A stretch of 55,348 nucleotides of DNA from Ilyonectria destructans. Its lineage: Eukaryota > Ascomycota > Sordariomycetes > Hypocreales > Nectriaceae. Of the stretch, positions 1 to 12,744 are shown one piece after another. The stretch's first letter is position 1, and each line of letters begins with the position of its first letter. Under the pieces are notes generated by a model, which was given only the letters and a program-made list of their open reading frames with translations, was not told the DNA's origin and ran no database searches. Position numbers and translations under genes: made by a program. The stretch covers positions 1-55,348 of the forward strand of contig JAHEWK010000052.1 of the NCBI GenBank assembly GCA_020740775.1. The letters run 5' to 3'.

Positions 1-586
1 TTATATAGAATTTTAAAGTGGCCTACTTATTCATCTAAGCTACTTACTTATTATATATATTATATTAAATTGAAAAATAAAACTTTTATAAATATAATAA
101 ATTTATTACTAGTTTCAGGTTGTTTAGAGTAGGTTATTTTTAGCTGTACAGTGTACTGTTATACTTACTTATTTATTACACTTACTTATTATATATATTA
201 ATTAAGATTATATTATATTAATTTAACTTAACTATAAAATATAATATTTAGAGAATTTAGCTGAAATATCTAAGAGATAATTATAGTTATTATAAAAAAT
301 ATTTATAATTTAGTAATTTTTAAAAATTATTTTCTATATTAGCTTAAGCTTAAAAAAGCAGCTTATTTTATAAATTAAAAGCTTTTAAAATTTAATAAAT
401 TTTAAAATAAAAAAGCAGCTACTATAAGTATAAATAATTTTATAATAATAAGCCTTACTATTTTTATAGTTATTTAGCTAACTGTAAATTATAATATAAC
501 TTTTTTTTTATATTAATTTATATAATAATATAAGCTTTTTTATAAATTATATATATAGCTATAATAATTAATTTAAGCAGTATAAT
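1..586. other. AT-rich RIP-type DNA, no gene seen
   Basis: This stretch is made almost only of A and T, with many TAA/TTA words, and has no ORF of useful length. It resembles the other RIP-mutated repeat relics in the window, but I cannot name a parent element. No RNA gene was recognised. Confidence 0.6.
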
Positions 587-845
587 TATAAAGGGCTGGA
601 TAGAAGTTTATTTAACAGGCTGTTACTATAGGATTATCTATTTAAAGCTAAAAAGAAGAGAAAAAGAAGAAAAAGAAAAGCCCCTTTCCTCACTGCTAAA
701 TAGTAATATAGTCGCTAAAATAAGATAGATAAAGGTATAAGCAAAGTCCGGGCTTTATTGCTACTTCGCCGATAAGTCGCCCCACTTCTTAGTTAGCTGG
801 ATTCTGGTAAAGCTGGAACTCAAGCCCAGGCCTCAGCCTATAACA
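587..845 (-). repeat. Solo LTR of the RIP-affected gypsy family
   Basis: A 259-bp copy of the LTR that also bounds the gypsy element at 14295-19788, in the same orientation. It runs from TATAAAGGGCTGG to CAGCCTATAACA (originally probably TG...CA). It is flanked by the 5-bp direct repeat ATAAT at 582-586 and 846-850, the expected target duplication of one insertion. No internal region remains, so it arose by LTR-LTR recombination. It is less mutated than the AT-rich DNA around it. Confidence 0.85.
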
Positions 846-980
846 ATAATTAGCTTTTTTTACTATGTTAGCTACTTTAATTATAATAGTTTAAATAATA
901 ATAAAAATAGAAGTAAGAATAATAGAAGTAATAATTAAGCTAATAAAAATAGCAGTAATAATAATATTAGTTATAAAGGT

Positions 981-1535
981 TGTTAAAGTCTATAAATATA
1001 TAACTTTATAACTTCTTTATAAGATTAAGCTTTAAGCTTTAAGCTTTAAAATATAGCTTAAAAATCCTATAAAAATTCTTATAAGAAGATACTAAAATAC
1101 AGTATTATTACTGATATTTATACTGTATAACTAATCAGCCCGAATCAGCTTATTAATCTATCTGCACTTTAAAATCAGTTGATTTTAAAGTATACGCTAT
1201 TTGGAATCAATATTACTTAATAAGGAAAGTACCTATAAGGACAAATACAGTACTATAAGAAAGCTGGAATTTTAGGCTTTCTAATGGTATATATATTATC
1301 TTAATATAATAGCTGGATTTTAAGCAAATTGTCTATAAAAAGGCTGAGACCCTCTGGGTAATTCCAGACTTATTTTATATTATTATCACTATATAATATA
1401 CTATTAATATACTATCTTATACTATCTTATACTATCTACCTCTTATCTTTATATACCCCTTAACCTTATATCCTTTATTAGAATATCTCTTTTATAATTA
1501 TATTACTTTATTCCACTGCCTTATAACCTCCAACA
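981..1535 (+). repeat. 5' LTR of the copia element
   Basis: A 555-bp direct repeat of 6459-7013, starting TG and ending CA. Differences between the two copies seen by eye are mostly C/T or G/A, as RIP produces. A third, more mutated inverted copy is the solo LTR at 36295-36868. Confidence 0.9.
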
Positions 1536-1549
1536 GGTTATAAGCCCGG
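1536..1549 (+). other. Copia primer-binding site: initiator-tRNA anticodon arm
   Basis: Directly after the LTR is GGTTATAAGCCCGG. This is the complement of the anticodon stem-loop of eukaryotic initiator tRNA-Met (GGGCTCATAACC) with one G-to-A change that RIP would explain. Priming from a cleaved half-tRNA at this place is known for Drosophila copia and relatives. There is no match to a tRNA 3' end (TGG...), so half-tRNA priming is the natural reading. Confidence 0.7.
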
Positions 1550-1883
1550 AATAGCTCAACCTACCCTATACCAAAATTTTCACAAAAAGATGGATTTATA
1601 TAAAATATTTTAATAAATATTTTATAATAAAAAAAAGCCCACCTTAAAAGAGGTTATTCCTCTTTTCTTAATAAAGAATACTACTGCAGTTAAATTAACT
1701 GCCTTAATATTCTAAGAAGAAAATCTATAAAAAAATTCCTTTTTATAAAAAACAAAACACATTTTATAAAGGACGCATTTTGCGTTCAGTCGATTTTTCT
1801 ACTATTATTTATAGCAGAAAATTGTTAAAAAGGAAAGAAAGAAAAGAAAAACCATTTAAAAAATCAAGAAAAATACCAGAAAA

Positions 1884-4800
1884 ATGGGAAACTTTGAAAA
1901 ATTATATTCTATTTAAAAACTTAAGGGAACTGAAAATTATATCACTTGGTCCCTTAGAATGGAAGCCTTTCTTACTAAAGAAAAACTTATATCTGCTATT
2001 TCTATAGCAAATAATGAAAAATCTGAAGAAGCTCTTGCAAATATTCGTCTTTTACTAGAAGACGGACCTTTATTGTAAATTAAGTATTATAATAATGCTA
2101 AAGATGCTTGGGATTTTTTGAAAAGTCTTTATAATTCCTCTGGCTTTACTTCTGAATTTCTTTTAATTAAGGAATTCTTTAATTTAAGCTTAGAAGATAT
2201 CTCTATTGAGAAATATCTTAATAAAATAAAGGAATTAAAAGATGAATTACTTAGTAGGGATATTAAAATTCCTGAAAAAGTAATTATAACCTGGATTTTA
2301 TATAATCTGGATGATAGCTATTATAGCTATATAACTAGCGTCTCTCAGGCTTTAAGAAATAATCCAAATTATTATAATTTGGATACTTTATCTTCTAGTT
2401 TACTAGATAAATCTAAAAGGCTTGAAAATACTAGTGAAAAGACTTTTTTAATTAATAAAAAGCCTTAAAAAAAAACTAAAGTTACTTTAAAATGCTCTTA
2501 TTGCAAACTTAAAGGGCATTTACATAAGGATTGTTATTTTTTACATCCTAATAAAGCACCTAAAAGTTTTAAAGTTGCTAAAAATAAAAATCCTTCTTCT
2601 AAAGATAAGAAATCCTTTAAAAAGAAAAAAGAAAATAATAAAAGAGAAGAAAGAGAAAAAAAACAAGAAGACCTATTAATAGCAACTGAAGATTTAATAA
2701 TAAATAGGTAAACTGAAGAAATTCCAGATTCTTCTACTTTATCTTATTCTTCTAGTTTAAAAGACTTAGAAGATTTAGATTTAGAAGCTGATACTGAATT
2801 AGATATTAATTTATCTGTAAGTAATAATTATAACTATAAAAATAAGCCTTTAAAAGAGAGATATATTAATAAAATAATAGGACCTATAATAAGCAATTTA
2901 TCTCGCCTTATTAAGATATATAAAGAATTTAAGGTAAATTTTCCTTTAAAATTAAATAATAATAATAATATACTGAATTTTATATTAGACACAGGGTTAA
3001 CTAAACATATTGTTGATAATAAAAAATATCTATTTAACTATAGAAAAATTCACAAAATTATAAGATAGGGAAAAGTATCTTCTATTATTGTTAAAGGCTG
3101 TGGTAATTTAATTATTCAGTTCTTAAATAAAAGGAAATTATTTCTAAGAAATTGCTATTTTATTCCACAACTAGGAATAAATATAATAAGCTAATTCTCT
3201 CTAAAAGATATAGGCACTTATATATATAATAGTGATATTTTCCTATTTAAAAAGGGAAATATTATAACTAAAGGTTCTAAAATAAATAACTTATATATTA
3301 TTCCTACTACTATATATAAAAACCAAAAAGAAAATACCTCTCAGTTTTTATTAAATATAAATAATAAGAAGGAAAATAATAATAATTATAATAATAAAGA
3401 AATAATAACTATAGATTTATATAAGTGGCATTTAAGATTAAGTCACTTAAATATAAAGACTTTAAGAAAATATCTTTTTAAGTTATATAATAATAAATAT
3501 AATAATAATAAATATAATATAATAATAAATAAAGAGTCTATTATAAAGATAATATAGTATGAAAATTATATTAAAGTTAAGGCTACTAATAAAGTTAATA
3601 AGATAACTATAAATAAATATAAGTTTTTAGATAAAATTTCTACAGATATATATGGACCTATAAAACCTTTTACTTATAATAAATATAAATACTTTATTAC
3701 TTTCTTAGATAAAGCTACTAAGTATTTAAAAGTCTATTTATTAAGAAATAAAGTAGAAGCTTTAAAAGCTTTTAAAGAATATAAAGCAGAAATTAAAAAT
3801 AATAATAATAAAATAACTATAAAAGAAGTATTTTCAGATAATACTAAAGAATTTACTAATAATCTTAATAATTTCTATAAAGAAAAAGGTATTATATATA
3901 ATTTTTTACCTTCTTATACCTATGAAAGTAATAGGGGACCTAAAAGAATAAATAGAACTTTATTAAATAAAATAAGGTCTATTATATATACTGCTAATAT
4001 CCCTTTATATCTCTGGGGAGAAATACTGCTATTTGTAGTAGAAATATATAATAAAACTCCTTATTCTTCTATAAAATATAAATGCCCTATAGAAGAAAAA
4101 GATAATATTATTTTAAAGTTAGAAGACTTTGAAAATCTAAAGACTATAGGCTCTATAGTCTATTATAAGAATAAGAATCCTACTAGTAAATTAGATACTA
4201 GAGCCTTTAAAGGTATAATAATAGGATTTTATAATAATAGTAAAATTTATAAAATTTGGAATTATAAAAAACATAAATTAATTATCTCTAGAGATATAAT
4301 TATCTTAGAGAATATCTTTTTAAATAAAGATAATAAAGAAGTATTAATAAATAAAGAAGATTTAAAAGAAAATCTCTTTAATAATAATAAAAAGAATAAT
4401 TTTTCAGTTAATATACCTAAAAAGCTAACTGAATACTATAAGGCTTATAGAGAAATTCCCTCTTTAATAACTCTATTAATAGAGAATAATATACCTGAGC
4501 CTTATAGCTATAACTGTACTTTAAACTCTTTAGAAAGAGAAAAATGGATAATTTCTATGAAAGATGAAATTTCAGAATTATTAATACAAAAAACCTTTTT
4601 ATTATTCTATCTTCCAAAAGATAGAAAGGCTTTAAAAGGCCGCTGGGTTTATAAATTAAAAACTGATTTAAATAATAATATAATAAAATATAAATCTAGA
4701 TGGGTTATATAAGGATTTAATCAGGTTTTAAACCTAGATTTTACTGAAACCTTTGCTACTACTTCTAGACCTGAAACTATAAAGATTCTTTTAATAATAG

Positions 4801-6146
4801 CAGTTAGAAAAGGCTATTATATATTATAATATGATGTAAAAAATGCCTTTATTCATACTGAAATAGATACTGAAATATATACTATATTTCCTATTGGTTT
4901 TAAAGAATTTATATTAAATTTCTTAATAAATAATAACTTAATAAATAAAGAAATAAAAGGAAATATAAAGAATCTAAATTTAAAAGAATTAGTTTTAAAA
5001 CTAAATAAAGCTCTATATGGATTAAAACAAAGTCCTAGACTTTAGTATATTTTTCTAGCAAATTTACTAGAAAAATTGGGATTTTTCCCTATACCTTATA
5101 ATAAGGGAATATTTATAAATAATGATTTAAAAATCGCTATTATATGCCACGTAGATGATTTAATTTTTATTGGACCTTCTGATAAAAATATATATAATAT
5201 AATTAATAATCTCTCTAAAGATATAAAAATCCAACCTTTAGGAGAGATAAAAGACTTTTTAGAGATAAATATCTTTATTAATAGAGATAAAAAGAGCATA
5301 TATATATCCCAGTCTAAATATATAAAAAATATACTTATAAAATATAATAAAACTACTATAGGAACTTCTAAAGTACCTGCTATAGCTGGAGAGAAGCTAA
5401 TAAAAGCTACTATAAATCCTTCTAAAGAAGATATATTAAAATACCAGCAGCAAATAGGTTCTTTACTATATCCAGCAATAAAAACAAGACCTAATATAGC
5501 ATATAGTGTTATAAATCTATCTAGATTTATATCTAAACCTGATAATTCCCATTTTAAAGCTTTAGATTTAATCTGGAAATATTTAAATAATAATCAGGAT
5601 TTAGGACTATATTATAACTGTAATTTTTCAGAAAATTCACTAAATAATATTATAAGAAGCTATAGTGATGCTAGCTGGGCCTCTGATATACAGAATAGAA
5701 AATCAATAAATAGATACTGTTTTTATCTATTTAATAACCTTATAAGCTGGAATTCTAGTAAATAAAAATGTGTTTCTACTAGTACTTGTGAAGCTGAATA
5801 TATAGCCTTAAGGGAGGCAGTTAAAGAAGCTAAATCCCTTAATAATATATATAAATATATAAATAATAAGCTTTCTTTAAGCTATTATAAGACTATACCT
5901 CCAGTTTTAACTGATAATAAGGCTGCTAGACAATTAGCAGAAAATTCCTTATATTATAAAAAATCTAAACATATTGATATTTCTTACTACTTTACTTGAG
6001 ATGAGGTTAAAAAGGGTAATATAAGGCTTTTCTATATAAAAAGTAAAGATAATATAGCAGATTTCTTTACTAAAAGCCTAGGGAGTATAGAATTCTTAAG
6101 ATTAAGAAATTATCTATCTTTAGAAAAATATACAGATATTAAATAA
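1884..6146 (+). pseudogene. Copia gag-pol polyprotein, killed by RIP stops
   Basis: One frame of about 1420 codons runs from ATG 1884 to TAA 6144-6146 without a frameshift. Visible in order are: a gag region; a CCHC knuckle (CSYCKLKGHLHKDC, near 2490); a protease DTG (near 2985); an integrase zinc finger in which both Cys positions now read Tyr (near 3430-3580) and an integrase core (DIYGP, near 3645); RT with VDD (near 5150); RNase H (SDASWASD, near 5670; DNKAARQLAENS, near 5910). In-frame stops include those near 1914, 2076, 2466, 4710, 4827, 5043, 5763 and 5997. They replace Gln (CAA/CAG) or Trp (TGG), and Cys-to-Tyr changes are TGT to TAT. No functional product is possible. Confidence 0.93.
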
Positions 6147-6449
6147 TATAATAAAGAGTTTTTTACCAATTTATATCTGGTTTTCTCTTTAATAAGGAGT
6201 TTTTAAATAATACTATATAAATATTTTCTCTAATAATATAATAAAATAAAAAGAGTTTTAAAATACTATAACTTTCTCTTATATAATATAACTAATAATA
6301 AAGGTTTAATTTTTCCTTTAAAAATATAAATAAAATATAATAAAATATAATAAAAAGTTATTTTTCTCTTTAAAGTTATAAGAAAAATATATAAGCTATA
6401 TATATAATATAATAATATAAAAAAGAAGTTAAATAACCCTTATATATTT

Positions 6450-6458
6450 AAGGGAGGC
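6450..6458 (+). other. Copia polypurine tract
   Basis: AAGGGAGGC lies directly before the 3' LTR (6459), where the plus-strand primer of an LTR retrotransposon belongs. Confidence 0.7.
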
Positions 6459-7013
6459 TGTTAAAGTCTATAAATATATAACTTTATAACTTCTTTATAA
6501 GATTAAGCTTTAAGCTTTAAGCTTTAAAATATAGCTTAAAAATCCTATAAAAATTCTTATAAGAAGATACTAAAATACAGTATTATTACTGATATTCATA
6601 CTGTATGACTAATCAGCCCAAATCGGCTTATTAATCTATCCGCGCTTTAAAATCAGTTGATTTTAAAGTATACGCTATTTGGAATCAATATTACTCAATA
6701 AGGAAAGTACCTATAAGGACAAATGCAGTACCATAAGAAAGCTGGAATTTTAGGCTTTCCAATGGTATATATATTGTCTTAATATAATAGCTGGATTTTA
6801 AGTAAATTGTCTATAAAAAGGCTGAGACCCTCTGGGTAATTCCAGACTTATTTTATATTATTATCACTATACAATACACTATTAATACACTATCTTATAC
6901 TATCTTATACTATCTACCTCTTATCTTTATATACCCCTTAACCTTATATCCTTTATTAGGATATCTCTTTTATAATTATATTACTTTATTCCACTGCCTT
7001 ATAACCTCCAACA
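6459..7013 (+). repeat. 3' LTR of the copia element
   Basis: A 555-bp direct repeat of 981-1535, followed by the target duplication AAGGT. Confidence 0.9.
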
Positions 7014-7018
7014 AAGGT

Positions 7019-7652
7019 AATAGTAAAAGTAATTATAAAAATAACTAAAGTTAATATAAAAGTAATATTAATAAGGCTTTTAAGATTATTATAATATATA
7101 TTAAAAAGTATATAATTATAAAGTTATAATATTATCTTATTATTATAGCTAGTTTTAACTTAGTAAGTAATAGTAGTAAAAAGCTAAAAAGAAAAAAAAT
7201 AAAAGATATATAATATCTTAGTATAATATTATATAAAAAACTTATACTTTTTATCTAGCTGTATTACTAGCGTTAGAACTTACCTTCTTAGACTAGTTAT
7301 ATAGGAAGCTGAAGATATCGCACAGGGAGCTAAAGCGTACCCTATTTAGTCGAGGACCTTGCTGATTAGGCATAGTACAGTCCGCAGACCTATAAATAGT
7401 CTGAGCTCGCTGAGGTAAAACATTTATTCGAGGAGTGCATGTAACTTACCGATTAGGTATAGTGCGCTCTGTTGCCTTGGCACGACCTGGCTTGAGCGCT
7501 GCTGAGGTAACCGGACAGCAATATCATACAGCCCGAATAGCACTACTCTTTGTCAATCTGTCCCGTACGGACATTGAACCGTGGAATACCGAATGTTTGC
7601 ACATGGCCCGTTCTAGGTGCCAGAACTTTCGCTTTTACAAATCAATCTCCCT
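7019..7652. other. AT-rich to GC-normal transition upstream of the transcription factor gene
   Basis: AT-rich DNA gives way to normal composition at about 7250. Between about 7360 and 7510 a loose duplication is visible: two units each hold a GATTAGG(C/T)ATAGT word and end in GCTGAGGTAA. I see no clear promoter box. The 5' UTR and promoter of the gene starting at 7653 must lie here. Confidence 0.4.
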
Positions 7653-9940
7653 ATGAATGTGCAAAGCATGCAAGAAGCTTCCTCAGCAAACGGTTCTTCA
7701 AGAGCTCGTACTCGGATCGAGAACGTAAGTCCCTCGTTTCAGCCGGGCTGATTAATCATGGGCACAAACTCACGAGAAACAGGCATGTCTTCCCTGTCAG
7801 AGCCACAAGACTAAATGTGATGGCAACGGCTCAGTGTGCTCCAAATGCTCGCAACGCGGCGCGGATTGTGTTTACAAACAGAGGCGAACTCGCGGCCCAG
7901 GCAAGGGGTAGGTGTTGTGAACTAAGGGTGGTCGATTGACTAAAATTTGATAGCAAAGAATATGTCCGTGAACTAGAGGGACGGCTAGAAAGATTGGAAG
8001 AATTGCTACGATCTCAGGCTGAAGCCCGGGTGGGAGACACTGGACCCAGCGATGACTCTGAAGGTAAGTGAGCTATGCAGGAAGGAAAACATCAGAGATT
8101 ATGAGGCTAATCGCGCCTAAAGGGAGAGAGAAGGACCCGGAGGTGACAAACGACAGCAATACGCCGCTTCCGATTGTCATTCCACCGCCGCAGGTTCAAT
8201 TACCAAGGAGCACGTCTTCAACTGCAACATCCGAACAAAGTCAAACCACTGACCGGCCAGGTGTCATCCGTCTCCCGTATCCCCCAAACCTACCACCATC
8301 ATACATGAGCGTCATCATCAACGGCGGCAACAAAGGGCCCTTCCCAATGAAGATGTTCATCGCGCCGCATCCCAAGGCAGATCTTCTCGGGCTTGTCACG
8401 TTAAGTGTGGAAGAAGTCGGCGAAACGTACCCGCTCTTCACCCCGGGGTACGTCAAGGCACTCACGGATCATCTTACGAACAGCACGCAGTACAATGCCG
8501 CGGACGGGCCTATTCGATTGGCCATTTCAAGCTGCCTGGCAGCCATCGCCATGCAGTGGAAGGCTGAGAATTTGAGCCTGGCCCAGCTTTCACAAATGAT
8601 GTGGAGCAACTTCAAGAATGCATTTTCCACGTTCCCGTACCTGATCACCAAGGGCTCGAGTGTGTACTCCTTTCATGCTCTGGTATTGATGGCCGTCTTC
8701 CTCCAGGGCTGTGCAGAGATTCGCTTAGCTGCGCAAATCACCACGGCTGCTGTCAGGGTGGCACAGATGGCTGGAATTCCATGCCGAAACCAGGGCCATA
8801 TCCTGGCGGAACTGAATCTGCGAGCTTTCTGGACGTTGGCCATGCTTGACGTGGAGATGTCGAATAAAATGATGGTTTTGCCCCTCATTGACGATCATCA
8901 CCTTCCTCTGAGGCTCCCAAATTGCGACTCACCCGAGCATTTGGCCGGCTCGACTGGGGATCAGATCCGTATCTTGGCTTGTCAGGCTGGACTTGCAACT
9001 ACACGATCGAGAATACACAAACAATACCTCATCCATGCACACCAACCTAGGACTTGGCCTCCAGAAGTTGAATCTCTGGAGCGGTTGGAAAACGAATTGG
9101 AGCTTTGGAGGCAGAATCTACCATCCGAGGTTAGACCCTCTGGTATCAGCCAGAGCATACCCAAGCAGCTACCGCCTTCAGTTATCCTCTTGCATTTGCA
9201 GTACTACCATTCAAAATGCACCCTATTTGCGATGCGAACCGCCGCTCAGGACCGCGATCCTGAACACATGACGTCCTTACCAGGAGACATCATATCAGCT
9301 CGCGCCACAATTAGACTGCTGAGCGCAATCCCAGTGGATCAGTTTTCCTGCATCTGGTGACTACCTCCCCAACTCGGCTAATCATTTAAGCTTACGAATC
9401 TAGGCGTATGCTTGTCTATCCCCTCTCAATGGTGATGCTGTTGCTTTCCGATGTGCTTCGAGATCCGAAGTCTCCCAGTGCTAAACCAAGCGTTCTGGCG
9501 ATTGAGGAGTGTGTCAACTACCTCAGAAGGATCAAACAAGATCTGCACTGTGATGTGAGCAAAATGCTTGAAGGATGCACCAGGATGCACAATGTTGCGC
9601 AATCCTTCGTCTTTCCAGGCCACGTCTTGTTAGATGTCCGCAAAAGCAGTAGCTTGGATGGTGAGGAATCAAACAAGGTATCAAATCAATCATTCCTAAC
9701 CAAGTACTCCGCTAACAGCTCTACTTTCAGCCCCTTTATCAGATATTGTCCTCCCGTACAAACTTCTTGCCAATTGCCCAACGCTTCATGAGCGATATGC
9801 CAATTTTCGAGAACGAGGTGGCTATGGGACTGGCGAAGATGCTAGAGGTTGACTGGGATACAAATAATGCATATGGCCCATTTGTGCCAGAAGCTTTCAA
9901 AGCGGACTCCTACAATTTTGGGTTCGAGTTCACGGCTTAG
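7653..9940 (+). CDS. Zn2Cys6 fungal transcription factor
   Basis: My model is six exons: 7653-7724, 7783-7907, 7954-8063, 8123-9356, 9404-9677, 9731-9940. All introns are GT-AG (58, 46, 59, 47 and 53 bp) with CTAAT/TGAC-like branch sites, phases agree throughout, and the product is 674 aa. Residues 26-53 hold a complete binuclear cluster (C26-x2-C29-x6-C36-x6-C43-x2-C46-x6-C53), followed by a basic linker and a short coiled coil (EYVRELEGRLERLEELL), the usual dimerisation element. The large fourth exon carries a fungal_trans-type middle region with the usual Trp/Leu-rich helices. The start is chosen because an in-frame stop precedes the cluster exon, so a first exon is needed; ATG 7653 joins in frame. 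It is expected to be a nuclear, sequence-specific activator. Target genes are unknown. It converges with the NmrA-like gene, 194 bp away. Confidence 0.85.
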
Positions 9941-10134
9941 AATTTTGGGTGCACAATAGAATATCACAGGGAGTGTCTTATTGCCAAAATATGGCTAAAA
10001 GGAGTTCCTTGTGCTGATATTAATGACCTCGAGTAAATTAGTCGGCAGCTGTTTGCCTTCCATTCTCTATCCTCAAACTTGACAGTAGTTGTTAATTATA
10101 TCGCCTCTAGAACGCTCTCCAAGTTCAAGCTAAA

Positions 10135-11084
10135 TTAAAGCCTTGCAGCAATTTTGGCCTCGATCTCGTCATCAGACAGAAGATGAACACCCAAAAGCTC
10201 GTTGTCAACCTTGTCGTAAGCGGCCCGGAACTTGCCACCCAACAACGCAGCCTTGATGATTGCATAACCGGCTCTGGTATCAGCGGGGTTTTCCTTTGCC
10301 TTTGCAGTGGCTTCACTCAGCGCCTGCTCCGGGTCAACCTGAGTCTCGGTCCACTGGGTCCCAGCAGGACTATGCTTCTTGGCCAGCTCCAGGACTTTGG
10401 CCTGCGTGAAGACGAATTCGTGGATCTTGAGGTTGCGGTTCGCTGTTGCGTCCGGGGCTTTCAGGGCGTTTGCAATGGCCTTGCCAATCGTAGAAACACT
10501 GGTTGAGCTGAAGCGGTGCACGCCCTGGTCGAAGAGCTCGACCGAACGGTTTGCGACGTCGACTAGGAGGGGAGATGCAATAACATACTCCAGGAAGGCG
10601 CCTGGGGAGAAGATTGTATACTCGATGGCGGCCGCGGCGGCCTTTTCCTTGAGATAATCCTGAATCTCAATGATGGCCTTAAACAACAGGAAATCTCGCG
10701 CATTTGGGTCTGTCGTGAAGGAGCCGAAGTCCGAGGGGATGAAGCGCTTGACCCCGGCTTCGATGCTAGCATCGATGATGAGCTTCTGGGAAGATATTCC
10801 AGCTGCGCCGATAGTGGCAACCACGGCGTCCTGCCCTTTGAGGGCGCTGATGAGGCTCTTCTTGGAGGAGTAATCGACTTGGGCGACTTGCACGCCGGCG
10901 GGAACGTCCTTGACGTTGGAGGGATCGCGGCTGAAGAGGGTGATGGTGTACCCACCACTGTTGGCCAGCTCCTCGAGGATTGCTGATCCGAGAATGCCTT
11001 TCTTTGGAATTTGTTAGCATACGTATACGCTCCAAAGGTGGTGTTACTTACGCCAAGGAGAGCTACGTTCTGGACGTTGGCCAT
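10135..11084 (-). CDS. NmrA-like / isoflavone-reductase-like NAD(P)-binding protein
   Basis: Two exons, 11084-11052 and 11001-10135, with a 50-bp GTAAGT...AAAG intron, give 299 aa. Splicing restores the nucleotide-binding loop LLGKGILGSAI (G11-x-G13-x2-G16) after an N-terminal beta strand, as in the NmrA/PCBER atypical short-chain dehydrogenase family. Other family-like parts are AVVATIGAAG, IPSDFGSF and YTIFSPGAFLEY. The protein is probably a soluble cytosolic NAD(P)-dependent reductase or a redox-sensing regulator. The family holds both and substrate cannot be read from sequence. The length is normal. It is convergent with the Zn2Cys6 factor gene, so the two share a 3' intergenic region, not a promoter. 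Confidence 0.85.
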
Positions 11085-12498
11085 CTTGTAGTATGTGCTT
11101 GGATATTTTGATTGAAGGAGGTGAGGATTGAAGTGCTTTGGATTGTGGAAGGTTTAGTCTGGAAGGCGGGTGTGGAAGATGTTATGTAGATTCCTCCTCT
11201 AGGCCTCCCTCCGCCAGAGAACATGGATTCAAGCCCATTTGCGCCTTTCCGGATGGGACAATGGCATCATTGCGGACTTACGAAACGCATCGCCAGCCCA
11301 GTGTAAATTACCAAGTCCGCACCTATTTGTCGAGCGGATGCAAATTAGATCCGATCTAGATCTGTAAGCAGAAGCATTTTGTATCCGTCGGTTGACCTTT
11401 GTCAGTGCCGCACGCGCACGTGCCTCTTCGGCATTTAGTCTCAGGCCGACAATCCCGATTCGGAGTAATGCACACCCCTTGTCCAGAGAACCAGGGCAAC
11501 AATTGTTCTGGGTTCCGGTCTTATTACATATCGTCTCTGGATGGTTGGCGTTAATATGCTAGTCATCACTACCTATATCCTATAGGTTGGAGTGATGCTT
11601 TTTTTTTTCCCTTGCACGTTCTGATTGAGGCTCAGGTTGCTTCGCATTTGTGCGAGGGCAAAGAGGGACATGACGGTGAGTTGTATCACTCCCACCTTGA
11701 TAGAAGAAAAACAGGAGGATACTGACACAAGACGTTCAACTTAGCATGATGTTGAATTTATTTAAAGCATCCAGACTCAAAATTACAGATCTCAGCGTCC
11801 TGCCGAAGTAGGTGCAGCTGACCTACAAGACGGCCTAAAGAACGGAGAGGAGACTGTGCATGGCACCACCGGGAGATGAACTTGACAAGTTAACACAGAG
11901 GAAGAGTTGTTCTGTCTTAGCGGACATAGGCGGAATCGATAGAATCTCGTAATTATCAAAGATAAGTTAGAGAGCCTCCTTTGTTGGGCTACTTCGAGCT
12001 ACTATTTCAGCGGGTGTAATATAATCTCACAGGCTTGCAGCAGTATACTTCGTACTTGTTATCATCTATATTCAAATTCATGGCCTTTTGCTCTTTCTTC
12101 TGGATCCTGTAACTCTTTGGTCTTGTAGTTAGTTCTAGTGCACCTCACCGACGGATCGTGAGACATGGTGTGGTTGGTTTGTATGTCTCCCCGTCAGCTG
12201 GGCTAGAAAAGCTCGATCTTTGGTAAGTGTGGAAGCTTTGGGTCCGAAGATTCTTAAATTGTGAAGAAAACTGTGTTTTTTTTTTTGGCTCTGTGCTGGC
12301 AGCAACTCGCTCTCAATTAAGCAGACAGCTTAATAGTAGCATGTTTCCCCCACATCAGCGCGACACAAGCTTTGGTCTTTTCAATCTATTGCTTCTTACC
12401 TTCCCAAGCCTTCTCCATATACACCTATTTGAGTGAGAGATTCAAGACTGTCGCTGCTGAATACACTGGGGAGTCTGCTATCAATTTATAGTAATCGG
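11085..12498. other. Intergenic, GC-normal; no gene supported
   Basis: This must include the promoter of the NmrA-like gene, transcribed leftwards from 11084. Pyrimidine runs (near 11600 and 12275) and short open frames are present, but none shows recognisable protein features. I see no tRNA or conserved RNA. Confidence 0.4.
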
Positions 12499-12744
12499 CT
12501 AGCCTAGGGTAGCCAAGTGGGGTACAGTGGTGGTCTCCCTGGATGCTTTGACATAGTGAAGATAATAATCTATGGTTGGCAGAACGTCGCAGACGGAATC
12601 GCAGTTACCTTTATTGGCTATTGTGGCATCTTGAAACGGCTCAAGAAATTTGCAAACCTCAGTCAAAGGTGTCCGGTCGGAAGGAGTTAGGGCCAAGTAA
12701 ATTAGTGCACTATTGCGTTTGCCTATTCTAGAGTACCTTGTCAA
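12499..12744 (-). pseudogene. hAT transposase fragment
   Basis: About 80 codons on the minus strand contain LTEVCKFLEPFQDATIANKG and VLPTIDYYLHYVK. These resemble the stretch in fungal hAT transposases where a helix with LxxFxxAT is followed by a VLPxxDxLL block. No ends, DDE triad or BED finger are present, so it is an isolated scrap. The family call rests on motif memory, not a search. Confidence 0.45.

Larger units (their letters stand above)
981..7013 (+). mobile_element. Full-length RIP-inactivated Ty1/copia retrotransposon
   Basis: The element is 6033 bp with two 555-bp LTRs starting TGTTAAAG and ending CCAACA. The 5-bp target duplication AAGGT sits at 976-980 and 7014-7018. Between the LTRs, in order, are a tRNA primer site, a single gag-pol frame and a polypurine tract. 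The order gag, protease, integrase, reverse transcriptase, RNase H is that of Ty1/copia. The frame is never shifted but is cut by about a dozen stops, nearly all at Gln or Trp codons, which indicates RIP rather than random decay. It cannot move on its own. Confidence 0.93.

Noticed and set aside
1884..6146. Stop-codon recoding (TAA/TAG read as Gln) in the copia frame
   Set aside because: TGA replaces Trp and Cys becomes Tyr as well, and normal host genes use standard stops. RIP explains all of these.
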